Source: Geosiphon pyriformis (lineage: Eukaryota; Glomeromycota; Glomeromycetes; Archaeosporales; Geosiphonaceae). From it: a DNA stretch of 13,119 nucleotides. The DNA lies in contig JAAOMT010000309.1 of NCBI GenBank assembly GCA_016748015.1, positions 164,575 to 177,693 on the forward strand, in the 5' to 3' direction. Shown one piece after another: positions 1-10,617 of this stretch (within the stretch, counting starts at the first letter, position 1; each line of letters starts with the position of its first letter). The notes beneath the pieces are model-generated. The model saw only the letters and a list, made by a program, of their open reading frames with translations, was not told the origin of the DNA and did not search any database. The position numbers and the translations under genes were made by a program.

Positions 1-364
1 AAAATACAATTTTAAAAATTTAAATAATATTAAATAGAATTAATTTAAGAATATTACTTTATTTAAGACAGTAATTTATTTGAAAATTTTTTTAAACACA
101 AAAAAACTAAAAACTTAGATTAAATATAAAGTATTATTTGATTATTAATATATTTATTAACTAAGATTGTTTTTAAAAAGTTATGATTTTAAGATTTGTT
201 AATAATATTATAATTTTAAACTTCTAATTTCTAAAATTACTAAAACAATATATTTGAAACCTAATATTAAGATTTTATTATTGTTAAAAATATAATTATG
301 CTTTAATAATATTAAAATCATATTTGTTATAAATATATTGTTAAGTTTATTTTATTTAAAATTA
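1..364. other. AT-rich flank, nothing recognised
   Basis: Very AT-rich sequence with short A and T runs. I see no convincing reading frame, RNA gene or match to the retrotransposon on either side of it. It lies beyond the estimated 3' end of the old LINE copy, so it may be host sequence or an unrelated decayed repeat. The boundary at about 365 is approximate, because the 3' UTR of the old copy fades gradually into this AT-rich sequence. Confidence 0.5.
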
Positions 365-470
365 AAAAATTATTATATTGTCAAACTTTGTAAATTCTAG
401 TTTGTTTTAAATTAAATATAATTTACATACTTGCTATATATGACCAATTATTTAGCCAATTAAGACTATA

Positions 471-3400
471 CTATATAATTATATTAATAAGAACTTCTTT
501 ATTTACACCAATAAAAAACAAATAACCTATCTTTAAACCAAAACTAACAGCATAACTCTTTTTAATCTTCAACAACCAAGTAATATTACCTAAAATCTTA
601 GCAAAAAGACTGTAAATAATATCAAACAAGAAGTTATTTTTACTTAACAAAATTTTATAATCTATGTTTATTCAAAGTTTCAAATTAAACACTTAAATTC
701 ATTTTTTATAATCAATCACCAAGTTTTGAACAAACTTAATCAATTTAGCTGTGACTAAATTAGCATTTCTGAAAAAAGTTTTGGTTTCTTTCAATTAATT
801 CTCAAACACAAATTTCTTGTACAAAACTGTATACAAAATTTATATTAAAAACACATAAAACCAATAATTGAAGAACTGCAAACAAAACCAAAATTGTATT
901 AATTAAAAACTTTTACATAAAAAAATACTTATTTAATAATTTCTGATGAGCAGACAAATTTAAGATGTAAATAAAACTATGATTTAAGAACTTTATCTCA
1001 TTATAGCATATATACAATATGCTTAAATAATCATAGTTATATAAGTACTTCTTGACAGTTATAAGCAATCTTTTATGTAGTGTTTTTATTAAGTAAATAT
1101 ACAAATTTACAGTTTATTTGTTTGTATATCTAACAATTTTGTAAGAATCAAAATGCCAAACTAAAGTAATAAGCTTTTAATTAATATTATTAATACATAA
1201 AAAATTTATTATATTAAAACCAGGTCTAACTTCTTATTAAAAACGTTTTATAATATTAAGTATTATCAAATACCATCTTGTTATTAGCCAACAAAAACTT
1301 TTTTTTAATATTTATTGAAAAACAAGCTTTAAAAAAGGAGTTTGATTTGCCAATCTATTAGTATGCTTATTGTCTACTATTGTAAAATAGCTTTTTATCT
1401 TGGTTTAATTTACAAAAATGCTCTTATTTTTAACCAAATTACTAATATAATAATGTTTAATCTAACACCTATTATAAAAATTAAGTATTTTTAATTTCAA
1501 TTTATTTTAACACACATTTATAGAAGCTTAATTATTAGAAAAAATTATAATATTAGAAAAAACCAAAACACATTCAAGAGCCAATACAATAATTTACATC
1601 TCAACCAAAGTCAAAGAAAACAAACCATAGATCTTTATTTCTATACTTAAACTCAAATCAAAAAAATAAGCAACAGTATTATTAATTATATTAAAAGAGC
1701 TAAAGTTTTTAATAGAACTATTAATTTAAATTAAGATTTCAGACAAAAAAATATCTTTTAAATTAGAACAGACAACACTAAAATTACATATATTAGATAT
1801 ACTTATTTTAAAACAATGTCTAAAAGCAAACAGAAGATTACAAGCCAGACTATTATCCTTAACAAATTCTAAAATCTGTATAAACTAAAAGAAAGTCGGA
1901 CTTTTAAGATCCAACTGCTTTTAACAACAAAAATTTTCCCAAGAAAAGCATTTTCCATAACTGTTTAAAAACTAGTCTACAAAAATTATGCCAAAATACT
2001 TGAAAGACTTATAAACTCAAAAATATTTTATCTGTTTTAAAATACTCATAACAAGAATTCTATTTTTAAGACAAAAAGCATTAAACAAATTATTGGCCAA
2101 AAAACTATTATTATGCAAAAAAATTTAAGTAATACTAATCAAAAAATTGTTTATTAAATTAACTTTTAACCTAACAGAAAACTAAATTAAGTTCTAAAAA
2201 ATCTATTCCAATACTTACAAATTCAGCAACCTATATCTAAAAAGCTAACCAAAAATACCACTAGTATTAACAAAATTCAAAACTAATGTCATCTTTTTTT
2301 CTATTTAAACTTGATTAAAAAGCTTTAAATTGTACAAAAATAAATAGTACACAATCTTATTAGAAAAGTTATTTAGCAAATTAGTCTTGAATTTTAGCTT
2401 TTACAATTAAAACAGAAGACTTACTTATATTTAAAGAAATACTATTAGATCTTAAATTTATTAAAATGGCTATTGTTTTGTTTATATTTATTAAAATATT
2501 TATAATATCAAAAAACTTGTTAGTAATGCCCAAAATTTTTTGCATTACTGTATAATAGTTGTCAATTTAAATTGTATTATTTACAAAAATATTAGTAACC
2601 AAATAAGAGATTAAATCTGTATTAAATTTAATTGTATTAGTTTTAGTAACAAATTTAGAATTTATATAGTACTTAAAAAATAAATTGTGCTTTTTACTTT
2701 ACATAAAGAAAAGTCATAAAAAATTTTCAAAAAAGAAGTAAAAAAACTTTATTTTGATTTAGCTTATTATAAATTCCATAACTATCAGATAAACTAAAGT
2801 ATGTTATTATCTTATTTTTATGGTCATTGTAAATATACCCAAAAACTTAATAAATTTGTTACACATTTTGATTTTTTTCAAAGTGTCTTCAATAACAAAT
2901 CTAATAACAAAAATAGAAAACCAAATTAAAGTGTTTTTTAAAACCAAAAAATTATTTTTATATAAAATATTGTACTTATTACAGATCTTAAATATTTAAT
3001 TAAACAGAATTTTTTTTGTAGTTTCAATAAGAACAATTGGTCTGGTATTTGTTAAAACATTTTTCTATTCATAAGACTTTAAAATCATCAATACTTAAGT
3101 TTCTTTTTAGGCATTAAAAACCAATTTTGTTACTAAACACAAATTAAATAAACACAAAAAATGATCCAAAACATGTCTATTATAATGCTTTTACATTTTA
3201 TTAAAAATACCAAACAGTTTATTAGCTTTACTATTAGAAAGATTCTTAACCATCAAAAAAAATTCATTAAAACCAATATGCTTTATAATATCTAAAAATG
3301 TTTTATTTTTGACATAATCAAAAGACATAAATTGTTTTTACCAATAAAAAAAAAGAACATTTTTAATAGCATGTTTTCTGGTACAGTTTTCTATAATTAA

Positions 3401-4765
3401 ATTAATTTTATACTTGATTAAACTGGGTTTTAAAATCAGATTACTACCATTAACCAAATAATCTAATATAATCTTTCTAAAAAATTTTTTTTGTACACTT
3501 CTTATTATTTAATTTTTATTAATGGCAAAAGCTTTAATATATCTAGTAATGCCAGTTTTAATACAAAAACCCTTAGTAGCTTTAGATTTTAATATCTTAC
3601 AAGATTTATAAACTTTTTAAAACAAGTCAATAATTATTTAATTAAGACTCTACTGTAATTATTATTAAAAAAATTTTTAAATTCAATTATTTGGCCAAAA
3701 TTTAATTTAATTTACTTATTAACCAAAGTTTGAATTATTTCTAAATCTTTTAATTTATATGCCTTTAAAATTTTTAACATCAGTAATTCTAATTTATAAA
3801 ACTTAGTAAATATAATATATTTGATTACACTATTATTTTGGTATTATGTTTTTAAAAGAGCAGTATTAGTAGCAAAATATATCATCTAACTAAGCAGTGT
3901 TTATATTCTGTTAATGTTAATTTTTTTTTAACATTTCTTAAAATTATTGGTGACAACTAAAATAACAGTCAACAACTGATTTCCAAATCTCTTTCAGATT
4001 TTTTTATTAATACCACAGATCTTATATTTTTATTTATTTTAAACAGCTTGCTTGCATATTAAAATAAATTAAGAATTAAAAAGTTTTTTCAAGCCAATAT
4101 CTACCAATATAATCATATAATTAGTATTAAAAAACACATTTGAATAATAAATTCTAAAAACTGTTACTAATTAAAATAAAGTCTATATATTTACTAATTT
4201 TTTTAGAATTAAATTATATAGGTAATTTGTATAATAAAAAATTACTAAAAGAGTTATACAAACTCATATCCAAAAATTTTTTGAAACTTGTATTATAACT
4301 AGAATTATTTTTATTGAAATTTCTACTGAGAACTCCAAAAGCACTATTATTTAAAACTTCAGCTATTATTAATTGACTTTATGAAACTAAGCTAATTTTT
4401 TTTCTAGAATAGCTTTAACATATAAACCTAAAATAAAAACCAAAAAACAATTTTTAAACAATAAATATATTGATAAAAACCAATCATATCTTTGAAACTT
4501 TGTATATATATTTAGCAATATTAATATTGATTATTATGGCCATATTAAAATCCAAATAATTAAAATTATCACTTAAAATAAAGATTTTAATTCCATTAAA
4601 TTTGTTTATTATTCAAAAATTAATCTAACTTCTTAGTTTTATTTTCATAATAATAAATATAAAATTGTCTTTATTTTTATATCAATAAACAATATTTTTT
4701 TGTTTGGTAGGATTGTTCATTTTCTTCATATTGTTTATAGCAAATTTTTAAATATAATTAATTAT
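471..4765 (-). pseudogene. ORF2 remnant of the old LINE copy (endonuclease-RT-RNase H)
   Basis: Heavily decayed polyprotein remnant with no long open frame. Conceptual translation still follows the family. The endonuclease N-terminus is visible at 4720, where a peptide MNNPTKQ is followed by an endonuclease-like stretch down to about 4480. Reverse transcriptase sequence is visible at about 2560-3100. Its FVDD-type motif near 2571 has become FVNN, so both Asp codons are lost. The RNase H region lies near 1511-1620. The C-terminal zinc-finger segment lies within 913-1104, where the histidine of the finger survives but its cysteines have become tyrosines. About 99 bases are missing near 2880, removing the part of the RT that holds catalytic motif A, and about 246 bases are missing between 2072 and 2571. 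The 64-codon and 63-codon open stretches in this copy are chance survivors, not genes. An intact ORF2 would carry out target-primed reverse transcription. Confidence 0.8.
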
Positions 4766-5799
4766 TAAGATAAAAATAACATTAAAAAATCTAAGCCAGT
4801 ATACAACTAATTCAATCTTACTAAAACCAAATCAACTAAAATCTTAAAAACCATTATTTTTAATTTTAAGCCACCTATCTTGGTGGTTAAAACCTTTAAG
4901 CTACTAAAACTGAAATCCAAATTTCTGTTTTTTGTTGTTAAAAAAAGAAAAAAAGAAAACAATAATAGATTATTTAAAACCATATCTAAATTCAATTTCA
5001 AAACTAATAATATAAAAATAGCTGAAAAAAGATATTAATAAGTAATTGCCAGAAGTACCAAATCTATATTGCTCAGCTTTCACATTATAATAGACACTTG
5101 ATTAACCAAAAGCTTTAAAAAACAATTCAAAAAAGCTAACTGATTACTAATTACAAACATATCTTAAAAACTAAAAACCACTTTGTTAGAAGATAAAGCA
5201 CCAAAAAAAGAAAGTTCAGTAACAGAAACAAAATAAACATTAATAAAAACAGTCTTTAGAAACACTATTTGCATCCAAAACTTGCTACCAAATATAGCAA
5301 ATCAGAAAATAGACACATTTTTTTTTATATAGAAGTAAGCAAACTAAATATAATTTTGGTTTAAAATAAATTTCTTATAAATTTTTTTTGAATCAAAACA
5401 GAGAAACTTGAAAAGTTACACACAAAAAAAAATGTTTAAGATATCTACCATTTTTTATAGCATATCAAATTTAACCTAGTCCAAAAAAGTCTTATACTAC
5501 TAAATATTGGCTTTATTTAAAAAACATACTTCATATTCTGATTAAACTTAAAACCAACTACAATACAATAAATCTTATTGTCTATTTTAAATAATTAATT
5601 TATAATGCAAGTTTTTCTACCAGCCCTTTTTAACAAAGTATTCAGATTATATGTAGTTGTTTTTACAAAAAGTGTAAATAGAAAAGTCTTATACTGATTT
5701 TTAAACATTTATATATTTTAATTAGTTATAGTTTTAGCTATTTATACTGGATTTTTTTTAATTAAGAACAACTATTTAACTACTAACCAATTTTTTTAA
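4766..5799 (-). pseudogene. ORF1 remnant of the old LINE copy, C-terminal part
   Basis: This is the C-terminal two thirds of the RNA-binding ORF1 protein, in decayed form. The open stretch at 4807-5001 contains VLTTKIGGL, matching VLTVKIGGL of the young copy at about 10740. Further upstream on the minus strand (about 5470-5660), translation gives a GRKTCII stretch, which corresponds to GEKTCYI in the young copy at about 11435. At 5690-5790, a peptide ending IAKTITN matches IAKTNANKQT, the end of the RRM-like segment of the young copy. Many Trp, Gln and Arg positions are now stops. The remnant is cut off at 5799 in the second helix of the RRM-like fold. The missing N-terminal part appears to be the fragment at 12612-13119. 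It is non-functional. Confidence 0.75.
5791..5799. repeat. Possible target-site duplication, 3' side of young copy
   Basis: TTTTTTTAA on the plus strand, identical to 12612-12620 at the other end of the young copy. Its position, immediately outside the poly(A) end of the element, is right for a target-site duplication made by target-primed reverse transcription. The sequence is low-complexity and such words are common in this window, so the match alone is weak. The stronger argument is that ORF1 of the old copy resumes here. Five bases (5800-5804) separate the repeat from the poly(A), and their origin is unclear. Confidence 0.4.
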
Positions 5800-5804
5800 C
5801 CCAA

Positions 5805-5814
5805 TTTTTTTTTT
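5805..5814 (-). other. 3' poly(A) tract of the young LINE
   Basis: Ten T on the plus strand, i.e. A10 on the element's sense strand, at the distal end of the 3' UTR. This is the expected 3' terminus of a LINE copied by target-primed reverse transcription. Poly(T) runs are frequent in this AT-rich sequence, so the call relies on position, about 130 bases past the ORF2 stop and next to the resumed old-copy ORF1. Confidence 0.55.
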
Positions 5815-5941
5815 ATTAATTAATTTAACAAGCAAAGTCCAAACACTGCCTAGTGACAATACATCAAAATAATAATCTATATTAGGTGTGAATTATGCTT
5901 TTCCTATATGTGACTAGCCACTCAAGCCAGCCAGGACTATA
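5815..5941 (-). other. 3' UTR of the young LINE
   Basis: Non-coding stretch between the ORF2 stop at 5942 and the poly(A). The part at 5904-5940 is conserved in the old copy at 434-469, with mainly C:G to T:A differences. This shows that both copies share the same 3' end and that the sequence belongs to the element, not to the host. 3' UTRs of LINEs are where the reverse transcriptase usually recognises its template, so conservation here is expected. No stem-loop was established by eye. Confidence 0.65.
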
Positions 5942-6799
5942 CTATACACCTATGTATACAGAAATCAAATTATCTATACCTGAAAAAAACTGACAGAAAT
6001 TACGCAATCCAAAACTAACACCAAATGCATCATCAATACCAAACAACTTAATTACATAGACTGAAAGCATTGACATGCTACTAGAAACTGAGACAGAAAT
6101 CAAACCATTGTGAGGGATTAAACCATATTTCTTTATAAAAACACAATGTTTGGAACAGACCAGCCAAATATTATTTCTAAAAGACAAGCACAAACCATAA
6201 ACAAACTCAACCACCTTATCAGATGCAGTTTTAGAGTTATCAAAGCAGGAAACAGTCTCCTAATATCAAAACATGAGCACAAAATCTTTGCACAGTGAAG
6301 CAACCAGTTCCAAATCAGTCAAACAATTGGATAACATTTGTAATACATATGAGAAGGCATGGGATAGACCAGAAATAGCTCTCCAAGCAAAAGCAAAATC
6401 AATAAACAATTGAAGCCAAGCAGTTGCATCAAATACACAAGAAAAAACATGGTCCAACACTTCGACATTACCACAATACAGACACATCACACTGGGGTAA
6501 TATTTATTGTAGAGGTGTTTGTGAACAACAACAGACAGTCTATGATGTAAAGCTTTTATAAAATAAGAATGAAAGCCAGCAGAATGGCAACTTGTAAAGC
6601 CAGCAGCCATGTGGGAATCAAAATGTCAAACAAGAGACAATTTAAACCAATCAATATCTATAAACAGACAACTGTCCACAATTTTGGCACCAGAGCCTAA
6701 TTCCTAGCATGCATAATGGATAGACTAAAAAACATTATGAACAAAGTGTCTAGAGTTTCCAGAAACAATACTGCTATTAATCAAAACAAAACATTTTTT
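5942..6799 (-). pseudogene. C-terminal region of ORF2 with CCHC zinc finger, young copy
   Basis: The part after RNase H. A CLYC...H...C arrangement at 6437-6484 (C-x2-C-x7-H-x3-C) matches the zinc-binding motif often found near the C-terminus of RNase H-bearing LINE ORF2 proteins, where it probably contacts nucleic acid. It is preceded by YFIKALHHRLSVVVHKHLY, a basic helix. The last open stretch (5942-6214) ends FFSGIDNLISVYIGV before the stop. The frames 6266-6610 and 5942-6214 are joined by a short stretch with a stop at about 6265. Segments between 6611 and 6724 also contain stops at expected Trp and Arg sites. The Met starts of these pieces are internal. Confidence 0.8.
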
Positions 6800-7260
6800 G
6801 AGCTGAAGATGAAGGAGCCAACCTGAATAAGAAGAGATACCAGCAAGCAAGTCAGCCCAATCATTATCCAAAACACTTGAGTGTCTTTTAATCTTATACC
6901 AACCAACATTCAAATTCCTTTTACATATGATGCCAGCAATGTGTCAATGTTTAATTTAACATTTGTTCCAAAAATCCGGAGCCAACAACAATAATTCAGC
7001 TTTACACACATCCAAAGCAGCTTGGCTGTCAGAGAATAGATGGACTGAACTCGAACTAGGCACACACTTAAGGGCCAACACAATGGCTTGAAGCTCTGCC
7101 AATGTAAAAGACACTATGCCAGTTACCTTTATTCCAAGACCTAAGTTAATGTCTTCAAAGAATGCAGCAGCACTAGCTTTCATATTAACACTCTCCAAGT
7201 TACAAAGAGAACCATTTATGTACACAGAAAAGCCAAAGACACTAATGCCAGACAATTAAT
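6800..7260 (-). pseudogene. RNase H domain of ORF2, young copy
   Basis: RNase H type I fold, which removes RNA from the RNA-DNA hybrid. The first acidic residue, usually Asp in YTDGS, is Asn in YINGS (codon 7214-7216). The Glu of LAELQAI is present at 7094-7096 and the Asp of FSDSQAAL at 7028-7030. The last Asp is in NDWADLLAG at 6851-6853, in the separate open stretch 6725-6913. The Gly residues of the usual GHSG have become Arg and Ser (RHSS). Between 6913 and 6956 the frame is broken by stops at positions where Trp and Arg are expected. Three of four acidic residues survive, but the loss of the first should abolish activity. Confidence 0.85.
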
Positions 7261-7432
7261 CACACACTGACTTAAATTTATAAGATTCAAGAATGTTCTT
7301 TGCAGTAGCATCATTCAAAGAAAATGAACAGACATCAAAAGAACCAGAATCATAGAGATATCAAATGGCAATAACAAATCAGACAGGAACAGGACCATGT
7401 AGATTAAGTCTCTGCCACTACTTGAAAGTCTT

Positions 7433-9376
7433 TCAGTTGAAGGCAGCACCATTCCAGCACTGAAGCTGTTCAACAAAAGCAATTCCATAATGACAAAGAG
7501 AAGGAAAACACCTAAAATACATTGACTCACCAAAGATACCAGATAAAGAAGTTCTACACCAGAAGCAAAAAGCATTACACATAAGATTGCCCAAAAATAA
7601 ACCAGAACCAAAAAAAACCCGAACCACACCTGTCAAGAAGTTGTTCAAAAGATTAACACTAATGTGAACTGAAGAACACAAGGGATGCACAGGACACCAA
7701 CTCAAGACCTGTAAGTCATGTGACCTATGCATAAACAATTGGCCCAAAATTCTAACAGAGTTAGTGAAGCATACCACAGCAGCAATCTTGTCTTCAGCTT
7801 GGATCTGCTCAAAAGTCTTTAAGCCATAAAATGAAGAGTGGTGCAAGACATTGTTAGAAAAGTCTAAGAGCAGATCCAATTTCAATTTTAAGCTCTTCCA
7901 AATTAAAACATACCACTTTTGGCACACACTAACAGAAACAAAGCTAAATTGGATCTTATAATCAACAATAGAATAAAGAACTGCCAAAACCAAGTAAGAG
8001 AACTGTTTGTCCAAAATTGCTTTCCTCAGAACAAGATTGGCAAAAAACTGAACATCCAAATGTGCTTTAGCCAAGCTAGATTTAGATAATCCATTAGAAG
8101 AAAAAAAATATCCAGATATCAATAAGACACCTCCTTTTTGGTGATGGAAATAGGAGCACCACTAACAGATAAAAAAGGAGCCACCACTTTGCAATTAATT
8201 GAGATCACTACAGTTTTGTTGTTGTTGATCAAGATATCATTCATTTTGAAAAATTCACTAACAACATTGAGAATGTGTTGTGTAGCCATTTAACTAAAAC
8301 CAACCCATATAATATTATCAACAAATACACCTGCAGCAAGAAAAAAGGTCAAACTATCTTGGGGATTTATGTGACCAGTCTTGGCAACATAATGCAAATT
8401 CAGCCTATAGCTATACACTGCTTCTTGTCTTTTTATCTTACACAGCAAAATGTCATAAAAAATATGGCAAAAGAGAGATAAAAACACTTTTCTCTAATCC
8501 AAGCCATCATGAACACTATAACCATTAGTCAACCCAAAATTGGTCATTACTCTATTCATGTGGTCATTATAAATACTCCCAAAAAATTTTATGAATCTAC
8601 TGCATATTTTGATTTTGACCAAACTTTTCTTCAAATATTCCCAACCAACCGAGTTGTATGCTTTCCTCATGTCTTGCAAAACTAACCAAAGTTCACAATT
8701 CTTTTCTAAAGCATCTTCTATTACTAAACCAATAGCAAAAATAGGAGACTGTATTGTCATACCTTTAAGAATTGAGAAATTGTCACCACAAAAACGTTAT
8801 ATTTACTACATACCACAAAGATCTTATCAAAGAAAATCTTAGAAAAAAATTTATGGGCAGTTTCAATCAATACTATGGATTAAGTGTTTGTAAAAACTTC
8901 TTTCCAGTTATAAGGTTTAGAAATCATAGACACCCAAGTCTCCTTCCAAGGACCTGGAACAGATTCACAAATCAAACAAGAATTTAAAAGCACCAAAAGT
9001 GAATTTAAAACAAACTTGTCACAATGTTTCCATAGCTCATTTGTAATACCAAAAAGGCTGGCAGCTTTATTATCAAACAAACTTAAAACCACACCAAGAA
9101 ATTTTTTCACCTCAATTGGGTACATAAATTCGAAAAGGCATCATCAAAGACATATTCTAAGAGTTGAAATTGGCAATGCCATTTATCTGAAACATCATCA
9201 ACTACCATATGCTTTCTGGTCCAGTCCTCCATAATTCTATCAACATGAAATTTAACCAAACCAGGCTCTAAAATAAGATTCTTATTTACAATCAGGTAAT
9301 TCAATATAACTTTGCAAAATGGCTGCTCAAGTACACTTCTAATAGTTTGGCTCTTATTCAATTCAAAGTTTTTCAT
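7433..9376 (-). pseudogene. Reverse transcriptase domain of ORF2, young copy
   Basis: RT of the non-LTR type in five broken pieces. The fingers are at 9376-8880, with SVPGPWKETWVSMI and FTNT, followed after a stop by the LIETA segment near 8860. Motif A lies in LVLQDMRKAYNSV: the first Asp (8671-8673) is kept and the second is Asn (8653-8655). Next is HDGLD, where the Gln of the usual DQG is a stop just below 8497. Motif C reads AGVFVDNIIWVG. Its first Asp is at 8317-8319, and the second, catalytic Asp is Asn (8314-8316). The thumb and connection region follows as a 229-codon open stretch (8122-7433), rich in hydrophobic residues and with LAKAHLDVQFF and RSHDLQVLSW. The pieces at 8290-8487 and 8494-8760 are adjoining parts of one palm. 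Intact, this would copy the element RNA at the nicked target. Confidence 0.9.
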
Positions 9377-9929
9377 TCTTTTGTTAATTACTAGTCTGGT
9401 TTGAGAGTCTTTAGCATGTTACAATTCTATTATCTTAAGGAAATGATAAGACTTTCTAACTTTTGCCAAAGCTGATCTAATAGCATCAAAATGAGATCTC
9501 AAAAGAAAAAAAGATTTGATAACAGAAGCATTAACAGAGTCCAAAGATACCCAAACATCTAACAAGAAGACAAACTCATTAGATGACACAGAACATAAAG
9601 CCTTCACCAACTTAGAAACCAAAAGTTTCAATCTATGATAGTAAGAAAAACACTTGGTAAAACCACCATCAAAATTTTTAGACCAGGTTTTCAAGAAAAC
9701 TTTATTTACTGAGAAACAATTGGCTTTGCAAACAATACTCCACATGCCATCTAGATAAGACAAATGATGAGAATTAGTAAACTCATCAGAAAACATAATA
9801 AAATTATCATGAGATACAGTCCTATACTGCTTCTATTTAATTCTATCAGCATTTTTGACATTAAATTTCTACTTGTTTTTATTGGCTTGAACACAAATAG
9901 TCCTTAAAACAGGATCCAAAATTTCACCA
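9377..9929 (-). pseudogene. ORF2 linker between endonuclease and RT, young copy
   Basis: Region between the endonuclease and the RT core. It holds one 125-codon open stretch (9419-9796) beginning MFSDEFTNS and rich in Leu, Lys and Ser, probably helical, with LLVSKLVKAL and SALAKVRKSY. In LINE ORF2 proteins this linker precedes the RT fingers and has no known catalytic motif. The Met at 9796 is internal to ORF2 and is not a true start. Stops flank the stretch on both sides: a TAG near 9833 where Trp or Gln would fit, and a TAA at 9419. Confidence 0.7.
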
Positions 9930-10617
9930 AGACCAATTGTAATTTGAACAGAACTATGATCAGTGCTAAAAAACTCATCCACATCCACAACATGCTCATT
10001 TACTAAAGCATTACTCAAACTTTGTAAAACAAAAATGTAATTAATAGTTCTCTCAACACTCCTGAAATTCCTTCAAGTAGAAGCCTTAATGTAAAAACTA
10101 TTAACCAATGCATTGACTAGACTTAGATTTATATACTTACTAAAGCTAAAGCTACGTTTGTTCCTATCCTCATTGAAATTACTACCTAAAATAACAAAAA
10201 TACTCTTATTACAGGCTTTGGCTATAAAAGAATTGATGAGACCAGTCTGAATTATACACTTATCCAAAGAAGCCTCCATATATAAATCCAATACAGAAAC
10301 AAATTGTTTGTTTTTGAATAGCAAACAGACCATCAAAAGTCTACCAAGAATCTCAGAAATTTTTGAAACATGTTTGGCTAAATTTTTATTCATGATTAAA
10401 GTGATGCCTACACCTAAAAACCCAGCATCCAGACCTAAAGTAAATATCTTCACACCAGGAAACTTATTTGCAATCCAAAACTTGATACTGAAGTGAAGCT
10501 TAATCTCAATAACTATTGAAATGTCATTATTCGAAACTGTGTGCCATCTAATAATATCATTCTGCTTGACAAGAACATTCATATCTTTAATATTACAAGT
10601 AGCAATTTTCCAAGCTA
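9930..10617 (-). pseudogene. Endonuclease domain (AP/EEP type) of ORF2, young copy
   Basis: N-terminal exonuclease-endonuclease-phosphatase domain, which in LINEs cuts one strand of target DNA to prime reverse transcription. Visible landmarks are the N-terminal ATCN strand near 10600, the ILGSNFNED segment at about 10170-10190, TINYIFV near 10040 and STDH near 9957-9968. The first, the acidic segment and the terminal His match the usual N...D-x-N...D-H layout of the family. Two damaging changes are visible. The catalytic Asp of the usual GDFN motif is Asn (codon at 10178-10180), with the neighbouring Gly changed to Ser. A Trp codon has become a TGA stop at 10073. The final His is retained. 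The domain is confidently recognised and confidently dead. Confidence 0.85.

Larger units (their letters stand above)
365..5799 (-). mobile_element. Old decayed LINE copy, 3' portion (interrupted at its 5' side)
   Basis: This stretch is collinear with the young copy at 5805-12609 over nearly its whole length, on the same strand. Anchors are 434-469 with 5904-5940, 1089 with 6559, 1511-1542 with 7005-7036, 2072 with 7566, 2821 with 8561, 3020 with 8859, 4720 with 10582 and 4881 with 10743. The offset grows in steps from 5471 to 5494, 5740, 5839 and 5862, which implies several deletions in the old copy. Base composition is extreme: line 1501-1560 has 8 G+C in 60 bases, against 29 in 60 at 7021-7080 in the young copy. 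The element order is 3' UTR at about 365-470, ORF2 remnant to about 4765, then the ORF1 remnant. It stops at about 5799, where the young copy begins, and appears to continue at 12612. I infer an ancient non-LTR element with no coding capacity left. Confidence 0.85.

Noticed and set aside
913-1104. 63-residue open frame as a small gene
   Set aside because: It aligns with the zinc-finger segment of ORF2 in the young copy (about 6380-6560), with the cysteines lost. It is a fragment of the old LINE.
1-5799. Organelle or AT-rich protist genome segment
   Set aside because: The composition alone suggested it, but collinear homology to the less AT-rich LINE explains nearly all of the stretch.
7315-7629. 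104-residue hydrophobic open frame as a membrane protein
   Set aside because: It overlaps the RT thumb frame (7433-8122), which shows clear family homology. Its hydrophobicity is a by-product of an alternative frame in AT-rich DNA.
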